Source: Sipunculus nudus
Lineage: Eukaryota > Annelida > Sipuncula > Golfingiida > Sipunculidae
Assembly: GCA_026874595.1 (NCBI GenBank)
Contig: CM049316.1
Coordinates: forward strand, 49,788,695 to 49,852,694
Length of the DNA: 64,000 bases
Direction of reading: 5' to 3'
Shown here piece after piece: positions 1-11,596 of the stretch (position 1 is its first letter; each line of letters begins with the position of its first letter). The notes under the pieces were generated by a model. The model was not told the DNA's origin, made no database searches, and worked only from the letters and a program-made list of their open reading frames with translations. The translations under genes and the position numbers were made by a program.

Positions 1-491
1 ACGTTTCTATATGGCTCAAGGACACCCCTACCTTAAAGCTGATAATTTTTTATTTATTTACATGGGAATTCCTCGTGATTATTAATGAAATTCTAATTAG
101 GACTGTTGGCAAGCCAACTGGTTGAATTGAGTCGGCAAAGTGACACAAAGTTCGCCAACAAGCGCAATGTTTGAACTGACCGTGCCATGTTGTTATGACA
201 ATTACTCATAATAAAACTTCCACAAAAGATTGATATCTATCTTAATTATTATCATTTTGTACTTAAAATTTGAATATTTCTTATTCCTTAGCCATTTTCT
301 ATGTTTATGATGCCTGTTATGAAGGTCGAGTGATGTCACCAAATTTCAAGATGGCGGCCGTCAGACTTGCCATTCGATAGACCTTGTGCTTTGACAAATC
401 TCAGAATATGTTTTGAACAAAATATATATCAAAATATGTTCAACAAAGATAACTTACTTAATTTCAAGAATGTTTATTATGTCTTAAGTTA
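1..491. other. Intronic AT-rich DNA, nothing recognised
   Basis: I see no exon, RNA gene or element terminus here. It lies downstream of the last visible CNOT1 exon, so it is probably intron. A short GC-richer patch around 325-370 has no obvious coding frame. Confidence 0.5.
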
Positions 492-866
492 AACAAGGCC
501 TACAGTTCTAATGCGAACCTGTGCATTGGGAAATACAGGTATAATGCTTCAATGCTGGACCATTACTTCTCATGTATATGAACGATAAAAGTACTAAACA
601 TTTTGAATAAGAAACAATTACACAAACATCACTGCTGAAATTCTGGAATCGGTGCGGACAACACAAAAATGATTGTAGCTGGCACCACCAGTCTTGTATA
701 CAACAAAGCAATCAGAATAATATACATATGCCCAATTTCAGACTGATATATCAAACCCTTCCTTAGAAATAAGCAGGGACACACACTGTGCAAAAATTAT
801 TGTAGGTGGCACCACCAGTTTTGTATATCACAAAGCTATTCGATATGTATAAATATGCCCAATCTG
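492..866 (+). mobile_element. F2 element, 5' part
   Basis: It opens with AACAAGGCCTACAG, followed by the F2 inner motif GCGAACCTGTG at 513-523, the inverse of the CACAGGTTCGC found at F2 3' ends. The 5' hairpin, perfect in other copies as AGGCCT-ac-AGGCCT, has one decayed arm here. The body holds two modules of about 125 bp, each with a GGTGGCACCACC-like palindrome (near 680 and 805). Near 867 the sequence switches to F1 core, so this is an interrupted or truncated copy. Confidence 0.75.
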
Positions 867-1748
867 ATAAATTCAGAACTAATTTTGGGTATTCAATTGA
901 ATCTTGATTAAATAATGTTACATCCCGGACAAAAAATCTCTAGCTTCAGCAATCCTCTTGTTAAGGGAGTAAATATATTTCTTGATTTTTTAAAAAGTGC
1001 ATTATGTTTGGGCCCAAAACTTAAAACAATTACGCAATACTGACATCAATTCTTCAATGTGCATAGAGAATGTATAGAAAAATATGTATATTATGTATGA
1101 TCAAATTCAGATCAGTGGTTTTGATATTAGGCAGTCTTACAGTGTAACAATGGGTTTTTAATGGAAAAATGAAGTTTTTCATTAATATCTCAAAGGAATT
1201 AAGTCCTAGTGATCAAATTCTTGGCATGGTAGGGGATTTTGGAGACATCTAACTGTATGCTAAATTTTAGGAACTGAGAGCTAAAGCTGGGGAGCTGAGC
1301 TCTAGCAAACTGCATAACACTAGCTTGATGTAAACAATATGTGACATGGTGCTTGAAAACTTGAATAAAATCTACAGTTTTTGATTAACTGGTTTCAAAT
1401 TTTTGGTGTTAACAGACAAAATACTTACATGAAAAAAACGTGTCATGGTCAAACTTGGGCAAAATTTAAGGTACCAATTTTATATTTTGGCCAATATTTA
1501 AAAAAATTTAACAGATTTCGATCTAATTTTTGGTATTCAATTGAATTTTGATTAATTAAAGTTGTATTACTGAAAAAAAGTCCCTACCTTTAACACTTTT
1601 GGTCTTAAGTGACAAAATATCTTTCCTGATTTTTTTTACAAAGTCCATTATGTTTGGGCCCATAACTGTTTTAAATTAAATAATACTGACTTATTTTCTA
1701 GCATGTATATAGGAACTATATAAAGGAATTTTTATGGTAAAAATGAAG
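867..1748 (+). mobile_element. F1 core fragment
   Basis: This AT-rich non-coding stretch is closely similar to 26990-27575, 39200-39800 and 47997-48590. Shared landmarks are tgtttgggcccataac-like text, ggttttgatattaggcag and the gctggggagctgagct segment. It lacks both F1 termini and joins another F1 5' end near 1749. Confidence 0.7.
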
Positions 1749-2527
1749 ACAAGTAGCCCATGGGCCATGACGCTCAGCTGAATTCAAGGAATGTTGAACA
1801 ATGAGCAAAATGACTGCCAGAGTGCAAACAAATCATGAATTTTGTGAAGACTCCTTAGAAATGGGTTTCAGTGGGCTTTGGACAGATGACAACTTCATTT
1901 GAAGGTCTCATAAATAGAAAAAAAAAATGCGTAAAAATTTGAAAAAATAAAGGGAGTGCCACCAGTCTGCAGGAACTGATGAAACACTCCATGATCAATA
2001 TATATCCAAAGAATCATGGCTATCAAGGCATTAGTTATTCAGATACTGGAGCTTTTGTTTGTATCAAATTTTTAATTATTCTTTGGGGTATTTATGAGCC
2101 CTATAGCTCAGAGAATATGGGTAACAGAAACCTAATTTCAGGTTTCCAAGGAGATTTTTCATTAGTCTCCCTGGATGTGAAGTAAGAAGATTCTAGGTTC
2201 ATCAGTTACAGTTTGTGCCATGTTAACAGATGACCACTTCATTTGAAGGTCTCATAAATAGAGAAAAAATGCCTAAAAATTGAGAAAAAAATCAGGTGGC
2301 GCCACCAGTTTGCAGGAACTGATGGAACACTCCATGATCTATATGCCTGCAGAGAATCATGGAGATCAATGCATTGGTTATTCAGATACTGGAGCCTTTG
2401 TATCAAATTTTTAATTATTCTGAGGGGTACTTACTACGAAGGATATGGGTAACAGAGACCTAATTACATGTTTTCACACAGACATTCCATGGACCTCACT
2501 TGATGTCAAGTTAGAAGAATCTAGGTC
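1749..2527 (+). mobile_element. F1 5' end with two palindrome modules, 3'-truncated
   Basis: A degenerate F1 start (ACAAGTAGCCCATGGGCC, then GCTCAGCTGA) is followed by two modules of roughly 350 bp. They resemble the three at 40.45-41.5 kb. The second holds an exact GGTGGCGCCACC at 2295-2306 and the first an eroded GTGCCACC near 1938. The element changes into F2 body near 2528 without an F1 3' end. Confidence 0.65.
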
Positions 2528-3105
2528 AAGAAGAATTATTGTAGGGATTATTCTTGTAAAATATTTAACAAACTGGCTTCAGTGGCACCAATTGAAAAAC
2601 GTTTCGCAGGTTTATAACGCATATAGGAAGATACAGCAAAAATAGCTAAGTTCAGCTTCCCGTAACTCAGCCAAAAAGCACTGAACCAAAACCATTTGAA
2701 CAAACTGGAATTATCAACATCTGAGGAAAATTAATGTGTGAGATTTAACAATTTGGCCCAGTGGTTTTTGAGAAGAAGATGTGTAGCCCTCAGTGTGATA
2801 CAGGTACTGATGACCCCGTACAAAAAATGCAGATGCAGGTGGCGCCACCAATACCTCAATTTCAGATAGGACCTATGTGACCAACATTCGCATAAAATTT
2901 GGTGATGATAGCTCCAGCCGTTTCTGAGATTTAAATTTTAATATGCTTTTTTGCACAGTTAACAAAGTTCAACCACCTGTAACTTGGCCAAAAATCTCTG
3001 AACTGGAACCATTCGAACAAACTTGAGAAAGATTGATCAGGGATCATTTCTGTGAAATATTGGACAATTTGGCTGAACAGTTTCGGAGAAGAAGATTTTT
3101 AAAGC

Positions 3106-3263
3106 TTTTTTAGCTTTTTCCCTGTAAAATCTAAGAAAATGCAGTTAAAAAAACTAGAATACGGGTAGTCGACAAGCGACTACGTTTTTTAGCTTTTTCC
3201 CTGTAAAATCTAAGAAAATGCAGTTAAAAAAACTAGAATACGGGTAGTCGACAAGCGACTACG
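3106..3263 (+). repeat. 79-bp tandem duplication covering an element junction
   Basis: Two near-identical 79-bp units (3106-3184 and 3185-3263) each contain the end of F2 flank (agctttttccctg, atgcagtt) plus the first ~31 bases of F5, including its hairpin GTAGTCG-acaag-CGACTAC. Only the second copy continues into the F5 body. Confidence 0.85.
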
Positions 3264-4684
3264 TGTATCCGCCTAAATCAGAGTGGAACGGGTGAAGTGA
3301 GGCATGGATTGAGTGGCAAGGGGAAATAGAGTGAAGTGCTGCATATTAGCATGGATGTCTGCAGCCAAATTGTGTATGTAGGTTGCCCCCCCTACCACAA
3401 AATCCAGAAAGCCGTCCAAGTTGTATACATATGCAAAATTTAAGGCAGATAAGTCAAACCACTACATGTATATGAGTGATTTCAGCCTGTGGCAGACAAA
3501 CAGATGGACGCTGAGCAAAAATGGTTGCAGGTGACACCACCAGTTTTGCGTATGATAAAGAGCTATGTGAGAACTATACACATGCAAAACTTTGGCCCAA
3601 TCGGTCAAACGGTTCCCTAGATATGAGCTTGGATGTCTGCTGCATAAACTAGAATTCAGGTGGCGCCACCTGTCATAAAATCAAGACAGCTGTCGGGGAT
3701 GTATAAACCTGCAAAATTTTAGCCAGATATGTCAAACCACTGCCGAGATATGAGTGATTTTATCCCATGGCAGACAAACAGACAGGAGCTGTGCAAAAAT
3801 GGCTGCAGGTGGCACCACCAGTTTTGCGTATGATGAAGAGCTATGTGAGATCTATACACATGCAAAATTTTGGCCCAATCGGTCAAACGGTTCCCGAGAT
3901 ATGAGCTTGGATGTCTGCAGCGTAAACGTGAATGTAGGTGGCGCCACCTGTCATTAAGTCAGAAAAGCTATCCAAGATGTATACGCATGCCGAATTTCAG
4001 GTGAATTAGTCAAGTCACTGCAGAGATATGAGTGATTTTAACCCAAGGCAGACAAACAGATGGACACTGTGCTAACATGGTTGCAGGTGGCGCCACCATT
4101 TTTTGTGTATGTTATAAAGCTCTCCAAGTGCTACATTTGTGCAAAAAAATTTTCCTGATCGGTCAAACGGTTCCCGAGATATGAGCTTGGATGTCTGCAG
4201 CATAAACGTGAATGTAGGTGGCGCCACCTGTCATAAAATCAGAAAAGCTATCCAGGATGTATACGCATGCCGAATTTCAGGTGAATTAGTCAAGTCACTG
4301 CAGAGATATGAGTGATTTTAACCCAAGGCAGACGAACAGATGGACACTGTGCAAACATGGCGCCACCATTTTTGTGTATGTTATTCAGCTCTCCAAGGGC
4401 TACATTTGTGCAAAAAAATTTTCCTGATCGGTCAAACGGTTCCCGAGATATGTGGGTTTGTGTGGAAACAGACGCACAAACAGACGCAGAGCGCAGAGGA
4501 AAGATCAGAGGTCAAAACAAAATAGGGGCGCAGCAGTTCACATGTGACCCGAACATAATCCCGGGTTTCGTAAAATTCCGCCCAGCGGTTACGGAGGAGT
4601 TCTCCGGACACCTACGCCGCGGCGGTGGCGGCGTGCAGCTGAAAACATATTATCCGCAAAACTCTGTTTTGGCGGATACAAAAA
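3233..4684 (+). mobile_element. F5 element, apparently complete (about 1.45 kb)
   Basis: The 5' end is CTAGAATACGG with a 7-bp hairpin GTAGTCG-acaag-CGACTAC, then inner motif GTATCCGCC at 3265-3273. The 3' end is a hairpin TATCCGC-AAAAC-tct-GTTTT-G-GCGGATA that carries the inverse GGCGGATAC at 4671-4679. The body is modules of about 140 bp, paired into ~281-bp units, with exact GGTGGCGCCACC at 3659, 3937, 4086 and 4217. It interrupts F2. No coding capacity is recognised. Confidence 0.8.
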
Positions 4685-4864
4685 TAAACAAAATCCGATA
4701 TAGTTTTTTTGATGACTGATTATTTGCAAAAATTTTGGTGATGCTAGCTCCTGCCATTTTTGAGATAGCTATGGTTAACGTACAGATGATGCACGAGGCA
4801 CGACGTACGACGCAAGAGGCACAACACACGACCCACAACGCCAGCCCTCGCATAAGCTCACAGC

Positions 4865-5375
4865 TCAGCTGATCATGATTGGACTATAAATGTATTACCA
4901 TTGTGATACTATATTTAGTCGACAAACCTTATGAATATCATGGACATGTTAGGTTATTATAGAGGAATATAATGTAATATGTGAGTAAATGATGTATGAA
5001 ATAACCTAACTGATGGATTAATATGGAGTAAATATAGTGGTTTATTTTTTATTTATTTGGGAGCTGTTGAAAATAGGGATATATTTGAGCAAATATGAAT
5101 GCAATGACAGTACACTAAGCAGTGGTAGAATGATGATAAGGCTATCTGTTGAAGGATCTATAGTAAATGGAGGTCCCGAGATTTCAATTTGACAGATATA
5201 ATGTTATGATTAACTATGCTGAAGAGGAGATTTATGAATTGTGACTGTATGACATGATATCTCTTAGGTCTTGACAAGGTACATTATATTGATGCCCACC
5301 ACGTCTACATATTACACAATATTGACATAATTTCTGGCATGTACATAGGTAACAAATAGTTATACAATATTATAT
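4865..5375 (+). mobile_element. F1 5'-region fragment
   Basis: CTCAGCTGATCATGATTGG followed by AT-rich text matches 35716-36200, the start of another F1 copy, but the leading AACAAGGGACC hairpin is missing. It ends where the next F2 begins at 5376. Confidence 0.65.
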
Positions 5376-7881
5376 AACAAGGCCTACAGGCCTACTGTGA
5401 ACCTGTGCATTGGGAAATACAGGTATAATGCTTCAATGCTGGACCATTACTTCTCATGTATATGAACAATGCAAGTTCAAAACATTTTGATTAAGAAACA
5501 ATTACAAAAACATCACTTCTGAAATTCTGGCATGAGTGCACACAACACAAAAATGATTGTAGCTGGCACCACCAGTCTTGTATACAACAAACTATCAGAG
5601 ATATATACATATGCCCAATTTCAGACTGATATATTAAACCTCTCCTGAAAATAAGCAGGGACACACACTGTGCAAAAATTATTGTAAGTGGCACCACCAG
5701 TCTTGTATACGACAAAGCTATTTGATATGTATATATATGCCCAATTTCAGGCTGATATATCAAATTCCTCTGTAGAAATAAGCAGGCACCTACACTGTGC
5801 AAGTCATTGTAGGTGGCGACACCTGTCTTGTGAACAAAAAAGCCATCAAAGACACATAGACAGGTCAAAATATCAGGCCAATACATCAAAATTACCTTGA
5901 GTCTGATGCATGGGGCTGAACAGGCTTAGGTGAGAAAGGCAGTTGCCCCGAGTGAAATGTGACAAATTTGCTGGCTCAGGCTACTGCACTGAGTGAACTC
6001 ATGACCTGCATCTGGCTAGACTGAGTGAACTCTTGACCTGTTGCATAATCTGACACAATTGGCAGTCTGCCAAAGCTATAAATAGATCCAGACTGAACTT
6101 TGGTGCCAAATCTGATGCAGTGGGCAGTCTTCTAACACTATAAATAGAATGCAGCTACTGCACTGAGTGAACTCCTGACCCATACCTGGCTGCACTGAAT
6201 GAACTCTTGACCTGTTGCCTAATCTGATACAGTTGGCAGTCTGCCAAAGCTATAAATAAATCAATACTGACCTCTAGCCTGTTGCCAAGTCTGAAATAGT
6301 AGCCACACCATTGCATAAGCTCATGCAGGGGCCCTGCCCTGAGGGGCATGACACCCATGAGGTGATCACATGGTGCCTGTAAGGTGTTCACATGTCGCCC
6401 ATGAGGTGATCACATGTCACCCATGAGGTGATCACTTGCCTTGTGCTTGGCTGCACTGATTGAACTCTTGACCTATATCTGGCTGCACTGAATGAACTCT
6501 TGATCTGTTGCCAAATCTGAAACAGTTGGCAGTTTCTCAACCTATTTAAAGATACAGACACAATCTTGGAGTGTTGGGAATCTGTGTACACATACTGAAA
6601 GACTTTGGCTAATATGCTTTTTTTTCAAGCTGACATATTGATAAACTTTTTATCAAAATACCTAGAATAATAATAGATGCATTCCTTTCAGTTTTAAAGG
6701 TCCAATAATTCTGCCAAAAATCATTCAAGTAAACTTGAACAAAGGCCACCTTAGAATAATTTTTGTGCAATGTTACAGAAGTTTTAATTGAAACAATAAT
6801 TTTGTAGAAGAACAGTTTTGCAGTCCTCAGTTTGAAATAGACATAATGATGGCCACAAGACCGACAAAAGCTTTTCTGATATTATCGAAAGAACCATGTC
6901 CTAGGAAAATTCTTTTGAAAAATTAAACGATTCAACTTGACAGTTTCACCATAAACATTTTAAGTTGAAAGAGGCTAAAATTATGAGGTTTTTGCCCATA
7001 AAAAAACGGTCAATGTAGGTAGCACCACAAAATCTGCAACTTCAAATATGAGTCATGTGACCAACATTTGCACAATACTTGGTAGTGCTAGCTTCTGTCA
7101 TTTCTGAGATTACTATGTCAGTATGCTTACTTAGCCAAATGACTGTTCAAATTTGTGTAACTCCACTAAAATTCATCAAATGCAAACCATTTGAACAAAC
7201 TTGAGAGGGCTTGCCTCTGGGATCATTTCTGCAAAATATTGAACAATTTGGCTGGACCATTTACAAGAAGAAGACTTTTAAAGGTTTTTCAGCTTTTTCC
7301 CTATAAAATCTAAGTAAATGCAGATAGCAAAAAAAAAGCTGAATCCCACAACGTTTGATATGTGACAGATTATTGCATACATTCTAGGGATGGTAGCTCC
7401 TGCAATTCCTGAGAAATTATGGGTCAATGTACAGATGATCAATGACCCCCGTACAAAAAAGGTCGATGCAGGTGGCGCCACCAATACCTGAATTTCATAT
7501 ATGACTCATGTGACCAACACTGGCATAATATTTGGTGATGATAGCTCCGTCCGTTTCTGAGACTGTCATTTTAGTATGCTTTTTTGGACAGATGACTAAG
7601 TTCAACTTCCTGTAACGCGGCTGAAATTCACCGAACTTGAACCATTCAAACAAACTTGAGAGAGATGGTATAACAGATTATTACCGTTTTGTCGGAGAAG
7701 ATTTTAAAAGGTTTTTTACCTTTTTCTCTATGAAATCTAAGAAAATGCAGAGTTTTTCAAATAACTAATTTTTTGCATTAAATTTCATGATGCTAGCTCC
7801 AGTTGTTTTAGAAATAGTACGGGTTAATGTACAGAAGGCGGATGCAGCCACACCATCGCATTAGCTCACAGGTTCGCTAGA
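5376..7881 (+). mobile_element. F2 element, long full-length copy (about 2.5 kb)
   Basis: The 5' end is AACAAGGCCTACAGGCCT (perfect AGGCCT-ac-AGGCCT hairpin) with inner motif GTGAACCTGTG. The 3' end is CATTAGCTCACAGG plus TTCGCTA at about 7858-7880. Inside are ~120-bp modules with decayed palindromes (5570-5830), a degenerate short-repeat zone (5983-6580), and F2 core with an exact GGTGGCGCCACC at 7471-7482. No long reading frame looks protein-like. Confidence 0.75.
5983..6580 (+). repeat. Degenerate short tandem repeats inside F2
   Basis: Phrases such as CTGCACTGAGTGAACTC, TTGACCTGTTGCC and GTTGGCAGTCTGCCAA recur irregularly. CCCATGAGGTGATCACATG is repeated three times near 6350-6435. Related text appears in the F2 copy at 34050-34380. 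Confidence 0.7.
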
Positions 7882-9023
7882 AATTGTAAATATTAACCAT
7901 AGATAACCTGAAATCTAAATGTCTAGAAGCATGATGTAACTGATGCTGATAAACAGGTGCCAGGCTAGACGTTTCTGCTTCACACAGCTTACATATATGG
8001 TAAAATGACTCAATTCAATCTTTATAATTCAGCCAAAATTCATTCTTTGGAACCATAAAAGACAATAATTATAAGAATTATTGTAAGGATTATTCTTGTA
8101 AAATATTAAACAAATTTGCCTCAGTGGCATCAGTCAAAAAACGTTTTACAGATTTATAACTCATATGGGAAAATACAGCAAAATGGCTAAGTTAAGCTTC
8201 TCATAACTCAGCCAAAAATCACTGAACCATAACCATTTGAACAAACTTGAATTATCAACATCTAAGGAAAATTGATGTGTGAGATTTAAGAATTTGGCCT
8301 AGTGGTTATTGAGAAGAAGATCTTTGTAGCCACTTAGCTAAAATGGGATGTTGTGGCATATGACTAAATTCAGCTTCCTATAACTCAGCCAAAAGTCACT
8401 GAACTGAGACCATTTGAACAAACTTCAGAAAGCACTACCCTAGGATCATTTTTTGTGCGATATTTAACAATTTGGCCATATGGTTTCAGAGAAGAAGTTT
8501 TTTGTAGCTGTCAGTATGATACAGGTACTGATGACCCCTGTACAAAAAAGGCCGATGCAGGTGGCGCCACCAATACCTCAATTTCAGATATGACTCATGT
8601 GACAAACATTGGCATAAAATTTGATGATGATAGCTCCAGCCGTTTCTGAGATTGTAATTTTAATCTGCTTTTTTGCACAATTAACAAAGTTCAACCTCCT
8701 GTTACTCGGCCAAAAATCTCTGAACTTAAACCATTCGAACAAACTTGAGAAAGATTGTTCCAGGAATCATTTCTGTGAAATATTGGACAATTTGTCTGGA
8801 CAGTTTCGGAGAAGATTTTTAAAGCTTTTTCCCAATAAAATCTAAGAAAACGCAGTTAGCCAAAAAATAAGCAAAATCCGAGAGAGTTTTTTAGATGACT
8901 GATTTTTTGCATAAAATTTGGTGATGCTAACTCTTGCCGTTTTCAAGATAGTATGGGTTAACGTACGGACGACAGACGACGGACAACGCCACACCATCGC
9001 ATAAGCTTACAGGTTCGCTAAAA
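7882..9023 (+). mobile_element. F2 3' part, 5'-truncated
   Basis: This is a second F2 body directly after the previous 3' end. It has an exact palindrome at 8560-8571 and a terminus GCATAAGCTTACAGG plus TTCGCTAAAAA ending near 9023. It has no F2 5' end of its own. Confidence 0.7.
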
Positions 9024-10652
9024 AGTTCCTAGGTTAACATTTTTGGTTGTAAGTAACCAAATATCTTCCCTGATTTTTTATACAAAGTCCATTATGTTTG
9101 GGCCCAAAACTTTTTTAAATTATATAATGCTGTCTTAATTTCTGGCATGTATAAAGGAACTATATAGAGGAATATTTATGGTAAATTTGAAGAAACCCAA
9201 ATGATTGGTTTTGTTATTAGCCAGTCCTGAAGTGTGAAAATAGATTGTTAATAAAAAATCGAGGTTTTTCCTTAATATCTTGAAGGAACGAAGTCCTGTT
9301 GACCAAATTTTCGTCATTTTAAGAGATTTTGGGGACATCTAACTGTAGGCTAAATTTCAGATTGGTAGGTCCAATGGTGTCAAAACGTGCCGGTTTTACA
9401 GATGGACATCGGACGGACAGACAGATGGAGGATGGACAATGGACCATGACTATAGCTCAGATGACTTAGTCAGCTGAGCTAAAAACAGATGAGTGGTTTT
9501 GATATTAGGTAGTCCTGAAGTGTGATAATAGGTTTAAAATGAAAAATTGAGGTTTTTCCTTAACTGTTCAAAGTAACAAATTTGCAATGACCCAGTTTTA
9601 GGTTTGGTAGGAGATTGTTGGGTCATATAACAGTATGCCAAATTTTGGTTTCATAGGTCTAACAGTTTCAAAATGTGCCAGATGCACAGACGGCACAATG
9701 GATGATGGACAAATGACCTTGACTATAGCTCAGATGACTTACAGTCAGCTGAACTAAAAATGGAAAATGGAGGTTTTTCCTTAATATTTCCATCAGTTTT
9801 CAGTTAAGTAAGATAACTTGGGGACATCTAACTGTATATAGAATTCGGTCCAATGGTTGCAAAACGTGCCTTGTTAACCGACAACTGGACAGATGGCTGA
9901 CGGACAAAGGACCATCTCTATAGATGACTTATAGTTATAGTCAGCTGAGCTAAAGACAGACAGGTGGTTTTGTTTTTAGGCAGTCCTCTACTGTAACAAT
10001 AGGTTTTCAATGGAAAATTGAGGTTTTTCCTTAATTTCTTAAGGGAACAAAATTGCAGTGACCCAGTTTTGAGTTTGGTAGGGGAACTAACAGACATCTA
10101 ACAGTATGTAGCATTTAGAATTTGTACATCCAATTGTCTCAAAATGTGACCTGTTGAACCCTAACTGGACAACAGACATCACAATAGCTCAGATGACTTA
10201 TGTGGTCAGCTGAGCTAATAAAATCTTGATTCAACATGTTAATTTAGTTATTATCTTTCCTGCTGTGCTCACTAAGTACTTTATGTTATGGTCCAGCTTC
10301 TATAAATTATGCAATATTAATCTATTTCCTATCACATATACAGGGTATATACTGAAGAATCTTTATGCCAAATTTAAACAAATAATGCAGGTGGTTTTAA
10401 ATTTGGCAGTTCTGAAGTGTTACAATAGGTTTCCAATCCTTAAACGAGTTTTTGCTAAATATCTTGAAGTAACAAAGCTGCAGTGACTTAGTTTCAGGTT
10501 CGGTTGGAGAACTTGCATTCTACTAACAGAATGCAGGATTTCCAAATCCACTGGTCCAACTGTATCAAAACATGCTATTCTAACTAACGGACAGACAGAC
10601 AGATGCTGGACTGTCCCTGTAGCGCAGTTGTCTTATAGTCAGCCAGGCTAAA
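9024..10652 (+). mobile_element. Tandem array of F1 3' halves (five termini)
   Basis: Successive blocks run from the F1 core (ggttttgatattaggcag) to a full or decayed F1 3' hairpin, ending near 9485, 9760, 9955, 10218 and 10652. Each next block starts almost directly after the previous GAGCTAAAAA-type end. Short ACGG/ACAG microsatellite traces precede several termini. No F1 5' end is present. Confidence 0.75.
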
Positions 10653-10748
10653 ATTCTAATCCCTATATGATAACGAGTTGTGCACAAAATCAATATCCAC
10701 CAAAATTCCATCACATATTTCCAAACAGTTACTATCATAAAGACTTAC

Positions 10749-10859
10749 CTTGCTTTTGGCACATGATTCAAGTACCTTTGCCACAAAAGGCACCACATAT
10801 AACAGCTCCTGAGCACCTCTGTAGTAGGCTTCATACAGCAGAGCTTTAATATCAATGTC
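10749..10859 (-). CDS. CNOT1: CNOT1 exon: MIF4G domain, QELLYVVPFVAKVLES segment
   Basis: This exon encodes 37 residues in phase 0. It starts DIDIKALLYEAYYRGAQ, continues ELLYVVPFVAKVLES and ends CAKSK. The QELLYVVPFVAKVLES block is nearly invariant in CNOT1 of animals. The minus-strand acceptor is cattttacag above 10859, after a T-rich tract, and the donor is gtaagt below 10749. The next conserved block (FRPPNPWTMAIMNVLAELH in vertebrates) is not visible between here and position 1, so the following intron is longer than 10.7 kb. A tandem array of F1 3' ends stops about 97 nt beyond the donor. Confidence 0.96.
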
Positions 10860-11450
10860 CTGTAAAATGATTACATAATTAACCACTCTTGTAAGTCTTC
10901 CTTTGTGTTTTACCTCCAAGTGTGTGTTTGTTGAGATTAAGTGCATTCATTAACATTTTGTTACAAACAGTGAACATGAATTAAAAAGATTTTGCACCAC
11001 ATATGGAGATGTATCAGAAAATTATTGATCAGCAAAATTTGAACTCCAATGGAAACATCAGTATAAAAATAATTCTATTCAATATAGTATTCATTGAAAT
11101 TCCCTAGCTCCAAGGAATCTTTGCATACAACTGGAAGGCTAAAGTGTTCTTATTTACTGACTTATCTGAAGGTAATAATTACATGTCAGTAATGTGCTGA
11201 GTAAGTCTGTAAAATTTGGTGAAGAAAGCTGCAAAGGTCTTAGAAAAATGAGGTAAAAGAATGGGGCGGGACGGACTGACAGAAGCAGACCATTTAAGTA
11301 GTCTTCCGTCCTACGGCGATGGACAAATCAGGGGTTTTTGCCACTACCTTAACAACTGCCCTAACAGGCAAATGATGCCCAAAGATCATTGTGACCATTG
11401 TGATATAATCAGATACCATAAACTGAGTGGACAACTGAGACAGAAAATTT
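10860..11450. other. Intron stretch without a recognised element
   Basis: This is the part of the intron immediately upstream of the CNOT1 exon at 10749-10859. I recognise neither repeat termini nor a coding block. A gacggactgacag tract near 11270 hints at an old element 3' region but is too weak to assign. Confidence 0.5.
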
Positions 11451-11594
11451 AACAAGGCCTAAAGGCCTAATGCGAACCTGTGAAATGAGATTACACCAGG
11501 TAAAATGCTTCAATGCTCGACCATTACTTTTCAAGAACATGTGTAACATGTATATGAACAATGCAAGTACTAAACACTGAGAACAAGAAACAAC
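11451..11594 (+). mobile_element. F2 5' end, interrupted by F3
   Basis: It begins AACAAGGCCTAAAGGCCT, then GCGAACCTGTG, then F2 text similar to 18347-18520. At 11595 it breaks into the F3 start. Other F2 copies read caattacac at this place, consistent with insertion at a TA. Confidence 0.75.
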
Positions 11595-11596
11595 TA

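Larger units (their letters stand above)
2528..4864 (+). mobile_element. F2 body and 3' end, interrupted by F5
   Basis: This is F2 internal sequence, alignable by eye with 8080-9023 and 45900-46700, with an exact palindrome at 2838-2849. It is split by the F5 element at 3233-4684, after which F2 text resumes (ataaacaaaatccgatat). It ends in GCATAAGCTCACAG near 4850-4863, where F1-type sequence takes over before the rest of the F2 terminus. Confidence 0.7.

Noticed and set aside
4312-4719. 135-codon plus-strand frame across the F5 3' end
   Set aside because: It spans module repeats, the terminal hairpin and F2 flank. Such a frame cannot be an ancestral gene, and no domain is visible.
1-10748. 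Search for the next CNOT1 exon (FRPPNPWTM block)
   Set aside because: No minus-strand match was found by eye, so the exon is most likely beyond position 1.
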